The translations under genes and the position numbers were made by a program. From Rhodocyclales bacterium (GTDB lineage Bacteria > Pseudomonadota > Gammaproteobacteria > Burkholderiales > Rhodocyclaceae), in NCBI GenBank assembly GCA_016235745.1, contig JACRJA010000069.1, positions 1-64,000 of the forward strand: DNA of 64,000 nucleotides. Direction: 5' to 3'. Below, one piece after another: positions 44,547 to 59,554 of this stretch; position 1 is the first letter of the stretch, and the number at the start of each line of letters is the position of its first letter. Under the pieces are notes generated by a model. That model worked only from the letters and a program-made list of their open reading frames with translations. It had not been told where the DNA came from and made no database searches.

Positions 44547-45484
44547 ACGGCGATTTGGGCAAAGTGGCGGTGCTATTGGGCGGGCGCTCGGCCGAGCGCG
44601 AGGTGTCGCTGATGTCCGGCAGCGCAGTGCTCGAAGCGCTGCGCCGCGCCGGAGTGGACGCGCACCCGTTCGATCCCGCCGAGCGCGACCTCTGCGAATT
44701 GAAGCGCGAAGGCTTTGCGCGCGTCTTCATCGCCTTGCATGGCCGCGGCGGCGAGGACGGAACCCTTCAGGGTGCGCTCGAATGGCTGCGCATCCCCTAC
44801 ACCGGCAGCGGCGTGCTCGCTTCCGCCCTGGCCATGGACAAATGGCGCACCAAGCTCCTGTGGCAGCAGCTGGGCTTGCCCACGCCGCCGGCGCTGCGGC
44901 TGGCCGACGAGGACTTCGCCGCTGGACCCGAGGCGGTGTCGCGGCGGGTGCGCGAAACGCTTGCCCTGCCGGTGTTCGTCAAGCCGGTGCACGAGGGCTC
45001 CAGCATGGGGGCGACGCGCGTCGAGCGCGAAGATGAGCTATGGCCGGCGCTGGCGGCAGCGCGGCGTTTCGACGGCGAGGTGCTCGTCGAGCGCTTCATC
45101 GCCGGGCGGGAGATCACGATCGGCTTTCTCGGCGATCAGCCTTTGCCTGCCATCGAGATCGTCGCGCCTCAAGGCCGCTACGACTACCACAACAAATACT
45201 TCAGCGACGAGACGCGCTATCTTTGCCCCGCCCCTTTGTCTGAACCGCTCGCCGCGCGGCTGGCCGAACTCACGCTGCGCGCGGCGCGCGCGCTCGGCTG
45301 CCGCGGCTGGGGGCGCATCGATCTGTTGCTGCAGGGGGAAGACCCCTATCTGCTGGAGATGAACACTGCACCCGGGATGACTTCGCACTCGCTCGTGCCG
45401 CTTGCCGCGCGCGCGCTCGGCATCGGGTTCGAGGCGCTGTGCCTGCGTATCCTCGAGGAAGCGCGCTGCGATGAGCCGCTCTGA
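44543..45484 (+). CDS. ddl: D-alanine:D-alanine ligase
   Basis: Makes D-Ala-D-Ala for MurF. The 313-residue ATP-grasp enzyme has [112 protein letters not shown] and [19 protein letters not shown]. It starts at GTG, overlapping murC by 4 nt, and overlaps ftsQ by 14 nt. Confidence 0.97.
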   Translation: MNGDLGKVAVLLGGRSAEREVSLMSGSAVLEALRRAGVDAHPFDPAERDLCELKREGFARVFIALHGRGGEDGTLQGALEWLRIPYTGSGVLASALAMDKWRTKLLWQQLGLPTPPALRLADEDFAAGPEAVSRRVRETLALPVFVKPVHEGSSMGATRVEREDELWPALAAARRFDGEVLVERFIAGREITIGFLGDQPLPAIEIVAPQGRYDYHNKYFSDETRYLCPAPLSEPLAARLAELTLRAARALGCRGWGRIDLLLQGEDPYLLEMNTAPGMTSHSLVPLAARALGIGFEALCLRILEEARCDEPL

Positions 45485-46304
45485 GCGCTTCTCCCACCAT
45501 GCGCCCGCACCCGTGCCGCCCGGGGCACGCTGGTGGCGCGATGCCTTCGTGCTCGCTCGCTGGACGCGGCGCCTCACGATGCTCGCGCTGCTCCTCTTCG
45601 CCGCCGCGGCCTGGTCTTACTGGGGGGAACGATGGCTGCCGCCGATTCGCACCGTCGTCATCGAAGGCGAACTCGAGCACAGCGACTCCGACCGTCTGCG
45701 CTATGCGGCCCTGCGGGCGGTGGAGGGCAAGACCTTCTTCGACGTCGATCTCGGAGCCCTGCGCCGGGCCCTGGAAGAGCTTCCCTGGGTGCGGCGCGCC
45801 GACGTGCGCCGCGTCTGGCCCGATTCCCTGGTGGTCAGTCTGGCCGAGTATCGCCCCATTGCGATCTGGATCGACGTTGCCAGCGGCGAGCTCTCGCTGC
45901 TCGATGCCAGCGGGCACGCCTTCAGCGCCGTGCCGCCCTCCGACGATCTGCCTCGGCTCATCGGCCCCGCGGGGCAGCAGGAGCTCATGCTCGAAGCCTA
46001 CGAGGGGCTCAGCCGGGTGCTGCAGCCGCTGGGCCGGCTGGAAGTCCTGCACGTCAGCCCCACCCTTTCCTACATCGTGCGTCTGAGCCAAGGAACGGAA
46101 TTCGTGCTCGGACGGCTCGATTCCCTGCAGCAGGCCGAGCAGCGCCTCTCCTGGCTCGCCCAGCGCTGGGATGCGATCCGCGAGCGGCTCGGCTATGCGC
46201 CCGTGCGCGTCGATTTTCGCCACCAGCAGGCGCTCGCGGTCGCCGGCCCGGCCAGTATCATTGCGCCGCCTCCACCGCCGGATTCAAAAGGGAAGAAGAA
46301 ATGA
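45471..46304 (+). CDS. ftsQ: cell division protein FtsQ
   Basis: Scaffold of the FtsQLB complex. The 277-residue protein has a cytoplasmic N-terminus of about 35 residues, a membrane helix (LTMLALLLFAAAAWSYW) and a POTRA domain beginning IRTVVIEGELEHSDSDRLRYAAL with VEGKTFFDVDLGALRRALEELPWVRRADVRRVWPDSLVVSLAEY. The FtsQ domain and a proline/lysine-rich tail follow. The start at 45471 lies inside the end of ddl; upstream in-frame starts have no support. It overlaps ftsA by 4 nt. Confidence 0.94.
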   Translation: MSRSERFSHHAPAPVPPGARWWRDAFVLARWTRRLTMLALLLFAAAAWSYWGERWLPPIRTVVIEGELEHSDSDRLRYAALRAVEGKTFFDVDLGALRRALEELPWVRRADVRRVWPDSLVVSLAEYRPIAIWIDVASGELSLLDASGHAFSAVPPSDDLPRLIGPAGQQELMLEAYEGLSRVLQPLGRLEVLHVSPTLSYIVRLSQGTEFVLGRLDSLQQAEQRLSWLAQRWDAIRERLGYAPVRVDFRHQQALAVAGPASIIAPPPPPDSKGKKK

Positions 46305-47527
46305 GGGAAGATCGAGATCTGCTCGTCGGGCTCGACATCGGCACGTCCAAGGTGACGTGCCTCGTTGCCCGGCTGCGAGAGGACGGGGGCGTCGAGCCGA
46401 TCGGGCTCGGCGTGGCGCCGATGACCGGCATGAAACGCGGCGCCGTGGTCAACATCGAAGCGAGCGTGGCGGCGATCGCCCAGGCCGTCGACGAGGCCAA
46501 GCGCATGGCCGCCTGCGACATCCCGCGCGTGCACGCCAGCATCTCGGGGGCCCACATCCAATGCACCAACGCCGAGGGAATGCTCGCGGTCAAGGGCAGC
46601 GAGATCACGCGCGAGGACGTGGTCAAGGTGATCGAAGTCGCCCGCGCCATGCCCATCCCCTCCGAGCAGCAGGTGCTGCACCTGCTCACCCAGGAGTTCA
46701 TCATCGACGGCCAGGGCGGCATCAAGGATCCCGTCGGCATGAGCGGGGTGAAGCTCGTGGCCAAGGTGCACATCATCACCGGGGCGGCGGCCTCGGCCCA
46801 GAACATCATCAAGTGCGTGCGCCGCGCCGGGCTGGAGATCGACGGGCTCGTGCTGCAGCCGCTCGCCGCGGCGCATGCCGTGCTCACCGAGGACGAAAAG
46901 AGCCTGGGCGTGTGCGTCATCGACATCGGCGCCGGCACCACCGACCTGGCCGTCTACACCCAGGGGGCGATCCGGCACACCGCCGTGCTGCCGGCCGCCG
47001 GCGACATGATCACCAACGACATCGCCATGGCGCTGCGCACGCCCACGGCAGAGGCCGAGACGATCAAGCTTGAACACGGCGCCGCGCGCCACGACTGGGT
47101 CGATCCCGAAGAGATGATCGAAGTGGCGCCGGTGGGCGACCGTCCGGCGCGGCGCCTGTCGCGCCAGCGGCTCGCCGACGTGATCCATCCCCGCGCCGAA
47201 GAGATCTTCGAGCTGGTGCAGCAGGAACTGCGTCGCAGCGGCTACGAGGAGATGCTCTCCTCCGGCGTGGTGCTCACCGGCGGTTCGGCCAAGCTCGGCG
47301 GCATGGTCGAGCTGGCCGAGGAAGTCCTGGGAATGCCGGCTCGGCTCGGCGCGCCGCTGGTGGGCGGGCGCCTGCGCGAGCGGCTCGCCGACCCAGAATA
47401 CGCCGCCGCCGTCGGCCTCGTGCTCGAGGCGGCCGATTCCCAACGCAGGATGCCGGGCAGGGGAGGGCGCGCTGCCGGCGGGCAATGGTGGCGGCGCACG
47501 TGGCAATGGATCCGGGAAAATTTCTGA
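46301..47527 (+). CDS. ftsA: cell division protein FtsA
   Basis: Actin-like protein that tethers FtsZ to the membrane. The 408-residue protein shows LLVGLDIGTSKVTCLVARL (phosphate 1), the SHS2-type 1C domain with ISGAHIQCTNAEGM, CVIDIGAGTTDLAVYTQGAI (phosphate 2), PAAGDMITNDIAMALRT and VLTGGSAKLGGMVELAEEVLG (adenosine motif). The C-terminal amphipathic helix WWRRTWQWIRENF is the membrane-targeting sequence. It overlaps the ftsQ stop by 4 nt. Confidence 0.97.
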   Translation: MREDRDLLVGLDIGTSKVTCLVARLREDGGVEPIGLGVAPMTGMKRGAVVNIEASVAAIAQAVDEAKRMAACDIPRVHASISGAHIQCTNAEGMLAVKGSEITREDVVKVIEVARAMPIPSEQQVLHLLTQEFIIDGQGGIKDPVGMSGVKLVAKVHIITGAAASAQNIIKCVRRAGLEIDGLVLQPLAAAHAVLTEDEKSLGVCVIDIGAGTTDLAVYTQGAIRHTAVLPAAGDMITNDIAMALRTPTAEAETIKLEHGAARHDWVDPEEMIEVAPVGDRPARRLSRQRLADVIHPRAEEIFELVQQELRRSGYEEMLSSGVVLTGGSAKLGGMVELAEEVLGMPARLGAPLVGGRLRERLADPEYAAAVGLVLEAADSQRRMPGRGGRAAGGQWWRRTWQWIRENF

Positions 47528-47541
47528 AGCATGGATCCTTT

Positions 47542-47565
47542 ACGTTAGAATGTACGTCAGAATCA
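47542..47565 (+). repeat. 12-nt tandem duplication upstream of ftsZ
   Basis: ACGTTAGAATGT (47542-47553) is followed directly by ACGTCAGAATCA; the first ten positions match in 9. The first unit contains TAGAAT, a 5/6 match to a -10 element, but no -35 is evident. It fills most of the 48-bp ftsA-ftsZ gap, just before the CAGGAGA ribosome site. Its significance is unknown. Confidence 0.4.
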
Positions 47566-47575
47566 GGAGAACATC

Positions 47576-48757
47576 ATGGCGGTCAAAGGGATTGAAGAAC
47601 TGGTCGACACCACCCACAAGGGCACGGTCATCAAGGTGCTCGGCATCGGCGGGGCTGGCGGCAACGCCGTCGACCATATGATTCGCGAAGGCATCGGCGG
47701 GGTGGAGTTCGTCGCCGTCAATACCGACGCTCAGGCGCTCACGCGCTGCCTCGCCCCTACCAAAGTCCAGATCGGCTCTTCCGGCCTCGGGGCCGGTTCC
47801 AAGCCGGAAGCCGGGCGCGAGGCGGCGATGGAGTCGCGCGAGCGCATCGTCGCCGCGCTCGAGGGGGCCCACATGGCCTTCCTCACCGCTGGCATGGGCG
47901 GCGGCACGGGCACCGGCGCTGCGCCGGTCATCGCCGAGATCGCCAAGGAAATGGGCATCCTCACCGTGGCGGTGGTCACCAAGCCCTTCGATTTCGAAAA
48001 CCGCGACCGCGTCGCCGACAGCGGCATCGAGGAGCTCACGCGCCACGTCGACTCCCTCATCGTCGTGCTCAACGACCGCCTGCTCGAAGTCTTCGGCGAC
48101 GACGCCGGCTTCGAAGACTGCTTCAAGGCCGCCGACAACGTGCTCAAAAACGCCGTGGCCGGCATCGCCGAGATCATCAACGTGCCTGGGCTGGTCAACG
48201 TCGACTTCCAAGACGTGCGCACCGCCATGGGCGAGATGGGCCGCGCCATGATGGGCTCGGCCGAAGCTTCCGGCATCGACCGCGCCCGCGTCGCCGCCGA
48301 GCAGGCGGCGGTCAGCCCCCTGCTCGAGGGCACGGAACTCTCCGGCGCGCGCTGCGTCCTCATCAACATCACCGCCAGCCGCTCGCTCAAGCTCTCGGAA
48401 GTGCGCGACGCCGTGCGCACGGTGCAAGCCTTTGCCGCGCCCGAAGCCTTCGTCAAGTACGGCGCCGTCTTCGACGACGCGATGGAAGATCGCATCCGCA
48501 TCACGGTCGTCGCCACTGGCCTCGGGGCGGCGCGCTCCACGCGCTCGCAGCCGCAGATGGAGGTGATCCGCGGCACGGGAACGTATGGCGGCGCCGCCGC
48601 CCTGGGCGCTGCGCCGGGGCGCGGCGACGGCCCTCAGCGCGGTGGCATGCCCCAGGTCGAGCGTTCCGTTCGGGGGCGCCGCAGCACGCTCGCCGATCGC
48701 ATGCCTGGGCTCGACCGACTCGACATCCCCGCCTTCCTGCGCAAGCAGAACGATTGA
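47576..48757 (+). CDS. ftsZ: cell division protein FtsZ
   Basis: Tubulin-like GTPase that builds the division ring. The 393-residue protein has [28 protein letters not shown], the tubulin signature [42 protein letters not shown] and [21 protein letters not shown] variable Gly/Ala/Arg linker and the C-terminal peptide [10 protein letters not shown], which binds FtsA and other partners, complete it. CAGGAGA lies 5 nt before the ATG. It is separated from ftsA by 48 bp, an unusually long gap for this cluster. Confidence 0.98.
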   Translation: MAVKGIEELVDTTHKGTVIKVLGIGGAGGNAVDHMIREGIGGVEFVAVNTDAQALTRCLAPTKVQIGSSGLGAGSKPEAGREAAMESRERIVAALEGAHMAFLTAGMGGGTGTGAAPVIAEIAKEMGILTVAVVTKPFDFENRDRVADSGIEELTRHVDSLIVVLNDRLLEVFGDDAGFEDCFKAADNVLKNAVAGIAEIINVPGLVNVDFQDVRTAMGEMGRAMMGSAEASGIDRARVAAEQAAVSPLLEGTELSGARCVLINITASRSLKLSEVRDAVRTVQAFAAPEAFVKYGAVFDDAMEDRIRITVVATGLGAARSTRSQPQMEVIRGTGTYGGAAALGAAPGRGDGPQRGGMPQVERSVRGRRSTLADRMPGLDRLDIPAFLRKQND

Positions 48758-48771
48758 TCGTACGGACCGGC

Positions 48772-49689
48772 ATGATTCCCCAGCACACGCTCAAGTCCAT
48801 CGCGCACGTCACCGGAGTCGGCTTGCACTCCGGTGAGAAAGTGCAGCTGTGGCTGCGCCCGGCCGCGCCCGATAGCGGCATCGTCTTTCACCGCGTCGAT
48901 CTCGATCCGCCGGTGTCCATTCCCGCCTCCCCCGAGGCGGTGCGCGAGACGCGCCTGTGCACCGGGCTCGAGCGCGACGGCGTGAGAATCGCCACCGTCG
49001 AGCACCTCATGTCGGCGCTCGCCGGCCTGGGGATCGACAACGTGCACGTCGACGTCGACGGCCCCGAGATCCCCATCATGGACGGCAGCGCCGCGCCCTT
49101 CGTCATGATGATGCTCGAAGCGGGCATCGAAGCCCAGGCCGCGCCGCGGCGCTTCCTGAGAGTGCTCAAGCCGGTGGAGGTGCGCGAGGGCGACAAGTGG
49201 GTCCGCCTCGAGCCCTATCTCGGGTTCCGCCTCGAATTCTCCATCGCCTTCGAACACCCGGCCATCCGCGCCTCGCAAACGCGCGCCGTGGTCGATTTGT
49301 CCGAGCACGCCTATCCGCGCTTCGTCGCCCGGGCCCGCACCTTCGGCTTCGTGCACGAAGTGGAGCTGCTGCGCGAACTCGGCCTCGCCCAGGGCGGCAG
49401 CCTCGACAACGCCATCGTGCTCGACGAATACCGCATCCTCAATCCCGAGGGCTTGCGCTTTCCCGACGAATTCGTGCGGCACAAGATCCTGGACGCCATC
49501 GGCGACCTCTACCTGGCCGGGCACCCGCTGCTTGCGCGCTACGTCGCCCACAAATCGGGTCATGCGCTCAACAACCAGCTGCTGCGCGCGCTCATGGCCG
49601 ATCGCAGCGCCTGGGCGCTCACCCCCCTGGAGCGGGACGAGGCGCCGGCCCTGCAGCCCGCGCTCGCCGCCGGCTCCGTGACGACCTAA
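48772..49689 (+). CDS. lpxC: UDP-3-O-acyl-N-acetylglucosamine deacetylase
   Basis: Zinc-dependent committed step of lipid A synthesis. The 305-residue protein begins [23 protein letters not shown] and shows [16 protein letters not shown] with a zinc histidine, [48 protein letters not shown], and [36 protein letters not shown] with the other zinc ligands and the catalytic histidine. I set the start at the ATG at 48772, not the upstream TTG, by family length. It lies 14 nt after ftsZ. Confidence 0.97.
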   Translation: MIPQHTLKSIAHVTGVGLHSGEKVQLWLRPAAPDSGIVFHRVDLDPPVSIPASPEAVRETRLCTGLERDGVRIATVEHLMSALAGLGIDNVHVDVDGPEIPIMDGSAAPFVMMMLEAGIEAQAAPRRFLRVLKPVEVREGDKWVRLEPYLGFRLEFSIAFEHPAIRASQTRAVVDLSEHAYPRFVARARTFGFVHEVELLRELGLAQGGSLDNAIVLDEYRILNPEGLRFPDEFVRHKILDAIGDLYLAGHPLLARYVAHKSGHALNNQLLRALMADRSAWALTPLERDEAPALQPALAAGSVTT

Positions 49690-49698
49690 GCGCATGCC

Positions 49699-49890
49699 GT
49701 GCTGGGATTCCGCCTTCTCCTCGTCCTCGTCTTTCTGGGTGCAGGGGTCTGCGTCGCCGCCTATCTCTGGAGCGGCGAGCGGCGCTGGTTGGTCTACGCC
49801 AAACGCATCCTAAGGCTTGCGCTCGGCATCATTCTCATCTATCTCGGCCTCTTGGCGTTCGAGCGCATCGCCCTCTTGCCCCTGCTCTGA
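49699..49890 (+). CDS. small two-helix membrane protein of unknown function
   Basis: The 63-residue protein has two predicted membrane helices (GFRLLLVLVFLGAGVCVAAYLW and ILRLALGIILIYLGLLAF) separated by a basic turn GERRWLVYAKR. It starts with GTG 9 nt after lpxC and has no clear ribosome site. Its 3' end overlaps the opposite-strand dciA gene by 81 bp. I believe similar short proteins follow lpxC in related bacteria, but no function is known. Confidence 0.6.
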   Translation: MLGFRLLLVLVFLGAGVCVAAYLWSGERRWLVYAKRILRLALGIILIYLGLLAFERIALLPLL

Positions 49891-50331
49891 GGTCATCGCC
49901 GCGCGCTCGATCAGCCGCTCCAGCGCCTGACGCAGGGGCGAATCGGGCGCCAGCCGCGCGCACAGCCCGGCGATCGCCGCGCGCGCCCCCGGCCCGATGG
50001 TCCGCGGCCGCAGCGGCCGGGGCGCCGCCACGCCAGTGGCGGGGGCGTTGGCGGGCCGTACCCTCAGCTTGATCGCCATGACCGGGGCCGATGACGCGAG
50101 CGCCGCCGTGAGGCTGGGCAGACGGTGCCGCAGTTTCGCCGCCGCGAGCGCCGAGGCCGTATGCAGATAAAGCGTGCCGTCCTTCAAGTTGGCGACGGAC
50201 ACCCGTCCCCGGAACTCATCCTCCAACAGACGGTCGATTTCTTCCTGCAGCCGCTGCAATGTCATGGCATGATGACGCAGCGGCTCCAGTTCCGCGCTGA
50301 GACGGAAGAGTTCCCCCAGTTTTCGTGTCAT
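49810..50331 (-). CDS. dciA: DUF721-family protein (DciA-type helicase-loader candidate)
   Basis: This 173-residue protein has the DUF721 N-terminal pattern MTRKLGELFRLSAELEPLRHHAMTLQRLQEEI, then FRGRVSVANLKDGTLYLHTASALAAAKLRHRLPSLTAAL. A long basic/proline region and a charged tail follow. DUF721 members in bacteria lacking DnaC act as DciA, the DnaB-helicase operator at replication start. I assign that role by family only. It is divergent from secA (73 bp between starts), and its last 81 bp overlap the small membrane-protein gene. Confidence 0.8.
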   Translation of the reverse strand: MTRKLGELFRLSAELEPLRHHAMTLQRLQEEIDRLLEDEFRGRVSVANLKDGTLYLHTASALAAAKLRHRLPSLTAALASSAPVMAIKLRVRPANAPATGVAAPRPLRPRTIGPGARAAIAGLCARLAPDSPLRQALERLIERAAMTSEQGQEGDALERQEAEIDENDAERKP

Positions 50332-50404
50332 CGCCCTTTCCCGTGCCTCGTCCGATGGGGCATGATAAACTTCACCATTCGCTCCGACAAGCCGACCGCA
50401 CGTA

Positions 50405-53128
<2,724 letters not shown>

Positions 53129-53141
53129 ACGGAGTCCCGCG

Positions 53142-55770
<2,629 letters not shown>

Positions 55771-55783
55771 GATTCCAATCGTG

Positions 55784-55813
55784 TTGGCGCCGGAACTAAG
55801 CCGGTGCTATCAT
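55784..55813 (+). promoter_or_regulatory. candidate promoter of the ferredoxin-NADP reductase gene
   Basis: TTGGCG (55784-55789), an 18-nt spacer, and the extended -10 TGC-TATCAT (55805-55813; hexamer 5/6). It lies 37 nt before the fpr start, downstream of purB. A T-run (55820-55824) follows the -10. Confidence 0.45.
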
Positions 55814-55850
55814 TGCGCTTTTTTAGCCCTTCAGTGAGGATTTGACCGCC

Positions 55851-56678
55851 ATGGCCGAGACCGGTGCCGTTGCCGAGCAGACTTCTTCCCCCGCCTTGCC
55901 CAAGAACCTCCGCGTCGAGAAAGTGACCTGGGTGCATCACTGGACCGACACCCTCTTCAGCTTCCGCTGCACCCGAGACCCGGGTTTTCGCTTCATCAAT
56001 GGCCAGTTCGTGATGATCGGCCTGATGGTCGACGGCAAGCCGCTGCTGCGCGCCTATTCCATCGCCAGCGCCAACTGGGAAGAGCACCTCGAGTTCTACT
56101 CGATCAAGGTGCCCAACGGCCCGCTCACCTCCCGGCTGCAGCACCTCGAGGTGGGCGACGACGTGCTCGTCTCCACCAAGCCCACCGGCACGCTCGTGCA
56201 GGACAACCTGCTGCCCGGCGCGAAGCGGCTCTTTCTTCTGGCTACCGGCACGGGGCTCGCGCCCTTCATGTCCATCATCAAGGATCCGGACGTCTACGAG
56301 CGCTACGAAAAAGTGATCCTCGTGCACTGCACGCGCTGGGTGCGCGAGCTCGGCTACCACGACTACATCACCCAGGAACTGCCGCAGCACGAGTTCCTGG
56401 GCGAAATGGTGCGCGAGAAACTCATCTACTACCCCACCGTGACGCGCGAACCTTTCCCCCACCAAGGCCGGATCACCGAGCTCATCACCAGCGGCAAGCT
56501 CGCCGCCGACCTGGGCATTCCTCAGCTCAACCCCGGGACCGACCGGGCGCTCTTGTGCGGCAGCATGCGCATGCTCGCCGATACGAGCAAGATCCTCGAC
56601 GACTTAGGCTTCCAGGTCTCGCCCAGCATGGGAGTGCCGGGGCACTACGCAGTCGAACGGGCCTTCGTCGACCAGTAA
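55851..56678 (+). CDS. fpr: ferredoxin-NADP reductase
   Basis: Transfers electrons between NADPH and ferredoxin or flavodoxin. The 275-residue FAD enzyme of the bacterial FPR class has GQFVMIGLMVDGKPLLRAYSIASANWEEHLEFY (FAD site RAYS), GPLTSRLQHLEVGDDVLV, FLLATGTGLAPFMSIIKDP (NADP site), VILVHCTRWVRELGYHDYI, YYPTVTREPF, LLCGSMRML and a C-terminus of GHYAVERAFVDQ. The ATG at 55851 follows GTGAGGA; an in-frame TTG at 55842 is less likely. A ferredoxin, FdxA, is encoded at 63565. Confidence 0.94.
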   Translation: MAETGAVAEQTSSPALPKNLRVEKVTWVHHWTDTLFSFRCTRDPGFRFINGQFVMIGLMVDGKPLLRAYSIASANWEEHLEFYSIKVPNGPLTSRLQHLEVGDDVLVSTKPTGTLVQDNLLPGAKRLFLLATGTGLAPFMSIIKDPDVYERYEKVILVHCTRWVRELGYHDYITQELPQHEFLGEMVREKLIYYPTVTREPFPHQGRITELITSGKLAADLGIPQLNPGTDRALLCGSMRMLADTSKILDDLGFQVSPSMGVPGHYAVERAFVDQ

Positions 56679-56705
56679 GCCCGCCGCGCTTTGGCGGCGC
56701 CCATG

Positions 56706-56733
56706 AAAAAGCCCCCGGCACCGGGGGCTTTTT
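56706..56733. terminator. bidirectional intrinsic terminator between fpr and secF
   Basis: AAAAAGCCCCCGG, CA loop, CCGGGGGCTTTTT: a perfect GC hairpin flanked by A5 and T5, working on both strands. It lies 28 nt after the fpr stop and 20 nt from the end of the convergent secF gene. Confidence 0.95.
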
Positions 56734-56752
56734 GCTGCCGCAGCAGGAAGCA

Positions 56753-57688
56753 TCAGACCACCGCCTCTTCCTTCTTCTTCGCCGGTTTGACCAGATCCTC
56801 GCGCGTGACGCCGAACCACATCACGAGCGCGGCCGAGACGAAGATCGACGAATAGATGCCGAAGACGATGCCGATGGTCAGCGCGAGCGCGAAGTAGTGC
56901 AGCGTCTCGCCACCGAAGAGCAGGATCGTCACCACCATCGCCAGGGTGCTCGCGTGCGTGATGATCGTGCGCGACATCGTGGCGGTGATGGCGTGATCGA
57001 GCACCTCGGGCGTGTCCATCTTGCCGCGGCGCTGCCTGAAGACCTCGCGCACGCGGTCGAAGATGACCACCGTCTCGTTGACCGAATAGCCGAGCACGGC
57101 GAGCACCGCCGCGAGCACCGAGAGCGAGAATTCCCACTGGAAGGCGGCAAAAGCCCCAAGGATGATCACCACGTCGTGGAGGTTGGCGATGATGGCCGAC
57201 ACGGCGAAGCGCCACTCGAAGCGCATCGCCAGATAGGCGACGATGCCCAGCACCACGAAAGCGAGCGCCATGAGCCCGTTGGTGGCGAGTTCCTTGCCCA
57301 CCTGCGGCCCGACGAATTCGACGCGGCGCACCTCGAAGCTCGCTCCAGGAACCCGTGAGAGCAGCTCGCGGACGCGATCGGCCGCCTGCGCGCTCTCGCC
57401 GTCACCTAGATGCGGCAAGCGGATGAGGAGGTCGCGCGCCGAGCCGAAGTTCTGCACCTGGGCTTCGCGCAGCCCCGCCTGGGAAAGCACTCCGCGCACC
57501 GCGTCGAGTGCGACGGCCTCGCTTGCCCGCACTTCCACCAGCGTGCCGCCCGTGAACTCGATCGAGAGGTTCAGGCCGCGAAACACGAGAAAGAGCACGG
57601 CGGCCACAAAGGTGATGAGCGACACGGCGTTGAACCACAGGGCGTGCCGCATGAAGGGGATGTCTTGGCGCGGATGAAAGAATTCCAT
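56753..57688 (-). CDS. secF: protein translocase subunit SecF
   Basis: Works with SecD to pull secreted proteins across the membrane using the proton gradient. The 311-residue protein has an N-terminal helix (residues about 18-36), GLNLSIEFTGGTLVEV, a periplasmic domain, and five further helices including GLMALAFVVLGIVAYLAMRFEW, SVLAAVLAVLGYSVNETVVIFDRVRE and TIITHASTLAMVV. It is the last gene of yajC-secD-secF, with 12 nt after secD. Confidence 0.97.
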   Translation of the reverse strand: MEFFHPRQDIPFMRHALWFNAVSLITFVAAVLFLVFRGLNLSIEFTGGTLVEVRASEAVALDAVRGVLSQAGLREAQVQNFGSARDLLIRLPHLGDGESAQAADRVRELLSRVPGASFEVRRVEFVGPQVGKELATNGLMALAFVVLGIVAYLAMRFEWRFAVSAIIANLHDVVIILGAFAAFQWEFSLSVLAAVLAVLGYSVNETVVIFDRVREVFRQRRGKMDTPEVLDHAITATMSRTIITHASTLAMVVTILLFGGETLHYFALALTIGIVFGIYSSIFVSAALVMWFGVTREDLVKPAKKKEEAVV

Positions 57689-57700
57689 GGGACGCTCCGT

Positions 57701-59539
57701 TCAGCCGATCGAGACGTGGGCGACGCGCTTCTTGCCGCCATAGGTGAAGTTGACCAGCATGCGCGACACCAGGATGGCCGAGAACATGGAGGTGAGAATA
57801 CCCAGGCAGTGCACCACGGCGAAGCCGCGCACCGGGCCGGAACCGAAGACCAGGAGCGCCACCCCGGCGATGAGGGTGGTCACGTTGGAGTCGAGGATGG
57901 TGGCAAACGCTCGCTCATAGCCGGCGGCGATCGCCATCTGCGGCGAGACGCCCAGGCGCAATTCCTCGCGGATGCGCTCGTTGATGAGGACGTTGGCGTC
58001 GATCGCCATGCCCAGCGTGAGCGCCATCGCCGCGATCCCCGGCAGGGTGAGCGTGGCCTGCAAGAGCGACAGCAGCGCCACGAGGAGCATGAGGTTGGCT
58101 GCCAGCGCCACCACCGAATAGAAGCCGATGCGCTGGTAATAGACGATCATGAAGACGGCGATGATCGCGAAGCCCCACAGCGTGGCGTGCACGCCGCGCT
58201 CGATGTTTTCCTTGCCGAGGCTGGGGCCGACGGTGCGCTCCTCGACGATGCGCATCGGGGCGGCGAGGCTGCCGGCGCGCAGCAGCAGCGCGATGTCGCG
58301 CGCTTCTTCCACCGTCATCGCCCCCGAGATCTGCACCCGGCCGCCCGTGATCTCGCTGCGGATCACCGGGGCGGTGATCACTTCGGCTTGCCCCCGCTCG
58401 ATGAGCAGGATCGCCATGCGCTTGCCGACGTTGTCGCGGGTGACGTCGCGGAAAATGCGCGCGCCGGCCGAATCGAGCGTCAGGTGAACGGCGGGTTCGC
58501 CGGTCTGCCCGTCGAAGCCGGGCTGGGCGTCGGTGAGCCGCTCGCCGGTGAGCACGACGTCCTTCTTCACCAGGATGGGGCGGCCGTTGCGCTCGTAGAG
58601 AAGCTCGGTGCCCAGTGGCACGCGACCGGCGATCGCCTCTTCCAGCGCGCCCGGCGTGTCGTCGACCAGGCGCACTTCCAGCGTGGCCGTGCGCCCGAGA
58701 ATGTCCTTGGCCTTGGCCACGTCCTGTACGCCGGGCAGCTGCACGACGATGCGCTCTGCTCCCTGCTGCTGGATGACCGGCTCGGCCACGCCCAGCTCGT
58801 TGATGCGGTTGTGCAGCGTCGTGATGTTCTGCTTGAGGGCGAATTCACGCAGGGTCTTTTCCGCCGCGGGGGTGAGGCGCGCGACGAGCTCTACCGCCTC
58901 GCCCTGGGCCGACACGTCGATGGCCAAGTCGGGCACGTTCTTGGCGATCACCCGCCGTGCCGCTTCGGCGCTGGATTCGTCGGCGAAGCGCGCTTCGATC
59001 AGCCGGCCGTTGCGCGCGATTCCCTGGTGACGGATCTTCTCGGCCCGCATGAGCGAGCGCAGATCGGCCCCGATGGCGTCGAGCCGCTTGGTCACGGCGC
59101 CTTCCATGTCCACTTCGAGCAGGAAGTGGACCCCGCCGCGCAGGTCGAGCCCGAGATACATCGGTTTGGCGCCCAGGCGTGCGAGCCACTCGGGCGTGCC
59201 GGGCAGGAGGTTGAGCGCGACGATCGCCTCGGGCTTTGCCGGATTGGGATTGAGCTCGGCTTCGATCAGGTCTTTGGCCCGGATCTGGGTTTCGGTATCG
59301 GCGAACCGCACCCGCAGGGTCCCGGCTTCGAAGAGGAAGCCTTGGTGGACGAGCCCGGCCGCGCTCAGCTTCGGCTCCAGCCGGGCGGCGAGTGTCGGGG
59401 CGTCGAACGGGGCGCCGGGCCTCGCCGGGGTGATCTGCACGGCGGGGATCTCGCCGAAGAGGTTCGGTGCGGCGTAGATCGCCCCCAGCAGCAGCACGAA
59501 GGCGATCAGCAGGTTCTTCCACAGGGGGTAGCGGTTCAT
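57701..59539 (-). CDS. secD: protein translocase subunit SecD
   Basis: Large partner of SecF. The 612-residue protein has helix 1 near residues 9-26, the periplasmic P1 domain with YLGLDLRGGVHFLLEVDM, ITTLHNRINELGVAEPVIQQQG and RIVVQLPGVQDVAKAKDILG, and the membrane half with YYQRIGFYSVVALAANLMLLV, LPGIAAMALTLGMAIDANVLINERIREEL and the conserved TLIAGVALLVFGSGPVRGFAV. The stop is 12 nt before secF and the start 15 nt after yajC. Confidence 0.97.
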   Translation of the reverse strand: MNRYPLWKNLLIAFVLLLGAIYAAPNLFGEIPAVQITPARPGAPFDAPTLAARLEPKLSAAGLVHQGFLFEAGTLRVRFADTETQIRAKDLIEAELNPNPAKPEAIVALNLLPGTPEWLARLGAKPMYLGLDLRGGVHFLLEVDMEGAVTKRLDAIGADLRSLMRAEKIRHQGIARNGRLIEARFADESSAEAARRVIAKNVPDLAIDVSAQGEAVELVARLTPAAEKTLREFALKQNITTLHNRINELGVAEPVIQQQGAERIVVQLPGVQDVAKAKDILGRTATLEVRLVDDTPGALEEAIAGRVPLGTELLYERNGRPILVKKDVVLTGERLTDAQPGFDGQTGEPAVHLTLDSAGARIFRDVTRDNVGKRMAILLIERGQAEVITAPVIRSEITGGRVQISGAMTVEEARDIALLLRAGSLAAPMRIVEERTVGPSLGKENIERGVHATLWGFAIIAVFMIVYYQRIGFYSVVALAANLMLLVALLSLLQATLTLPGIAAMALTLGMAIDANVLINERIREELRLGVSPQMAIAAGYERAFATILDSNVTTLIAGVALLVFGSGPVRGFAVVHCLGILTSMFSAILVSRMLVNFTYGGKKRVAHVSIG

Positions 59540-59554
59540 GGGGAGGGGGACGCT

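Noticed and set aside
35700-44550. Tandem ATP-loop repeats suggesting gene duplication
   Set aside because: These are the known Mur ligases murE, murF, murD and murC, homologous but distinct.
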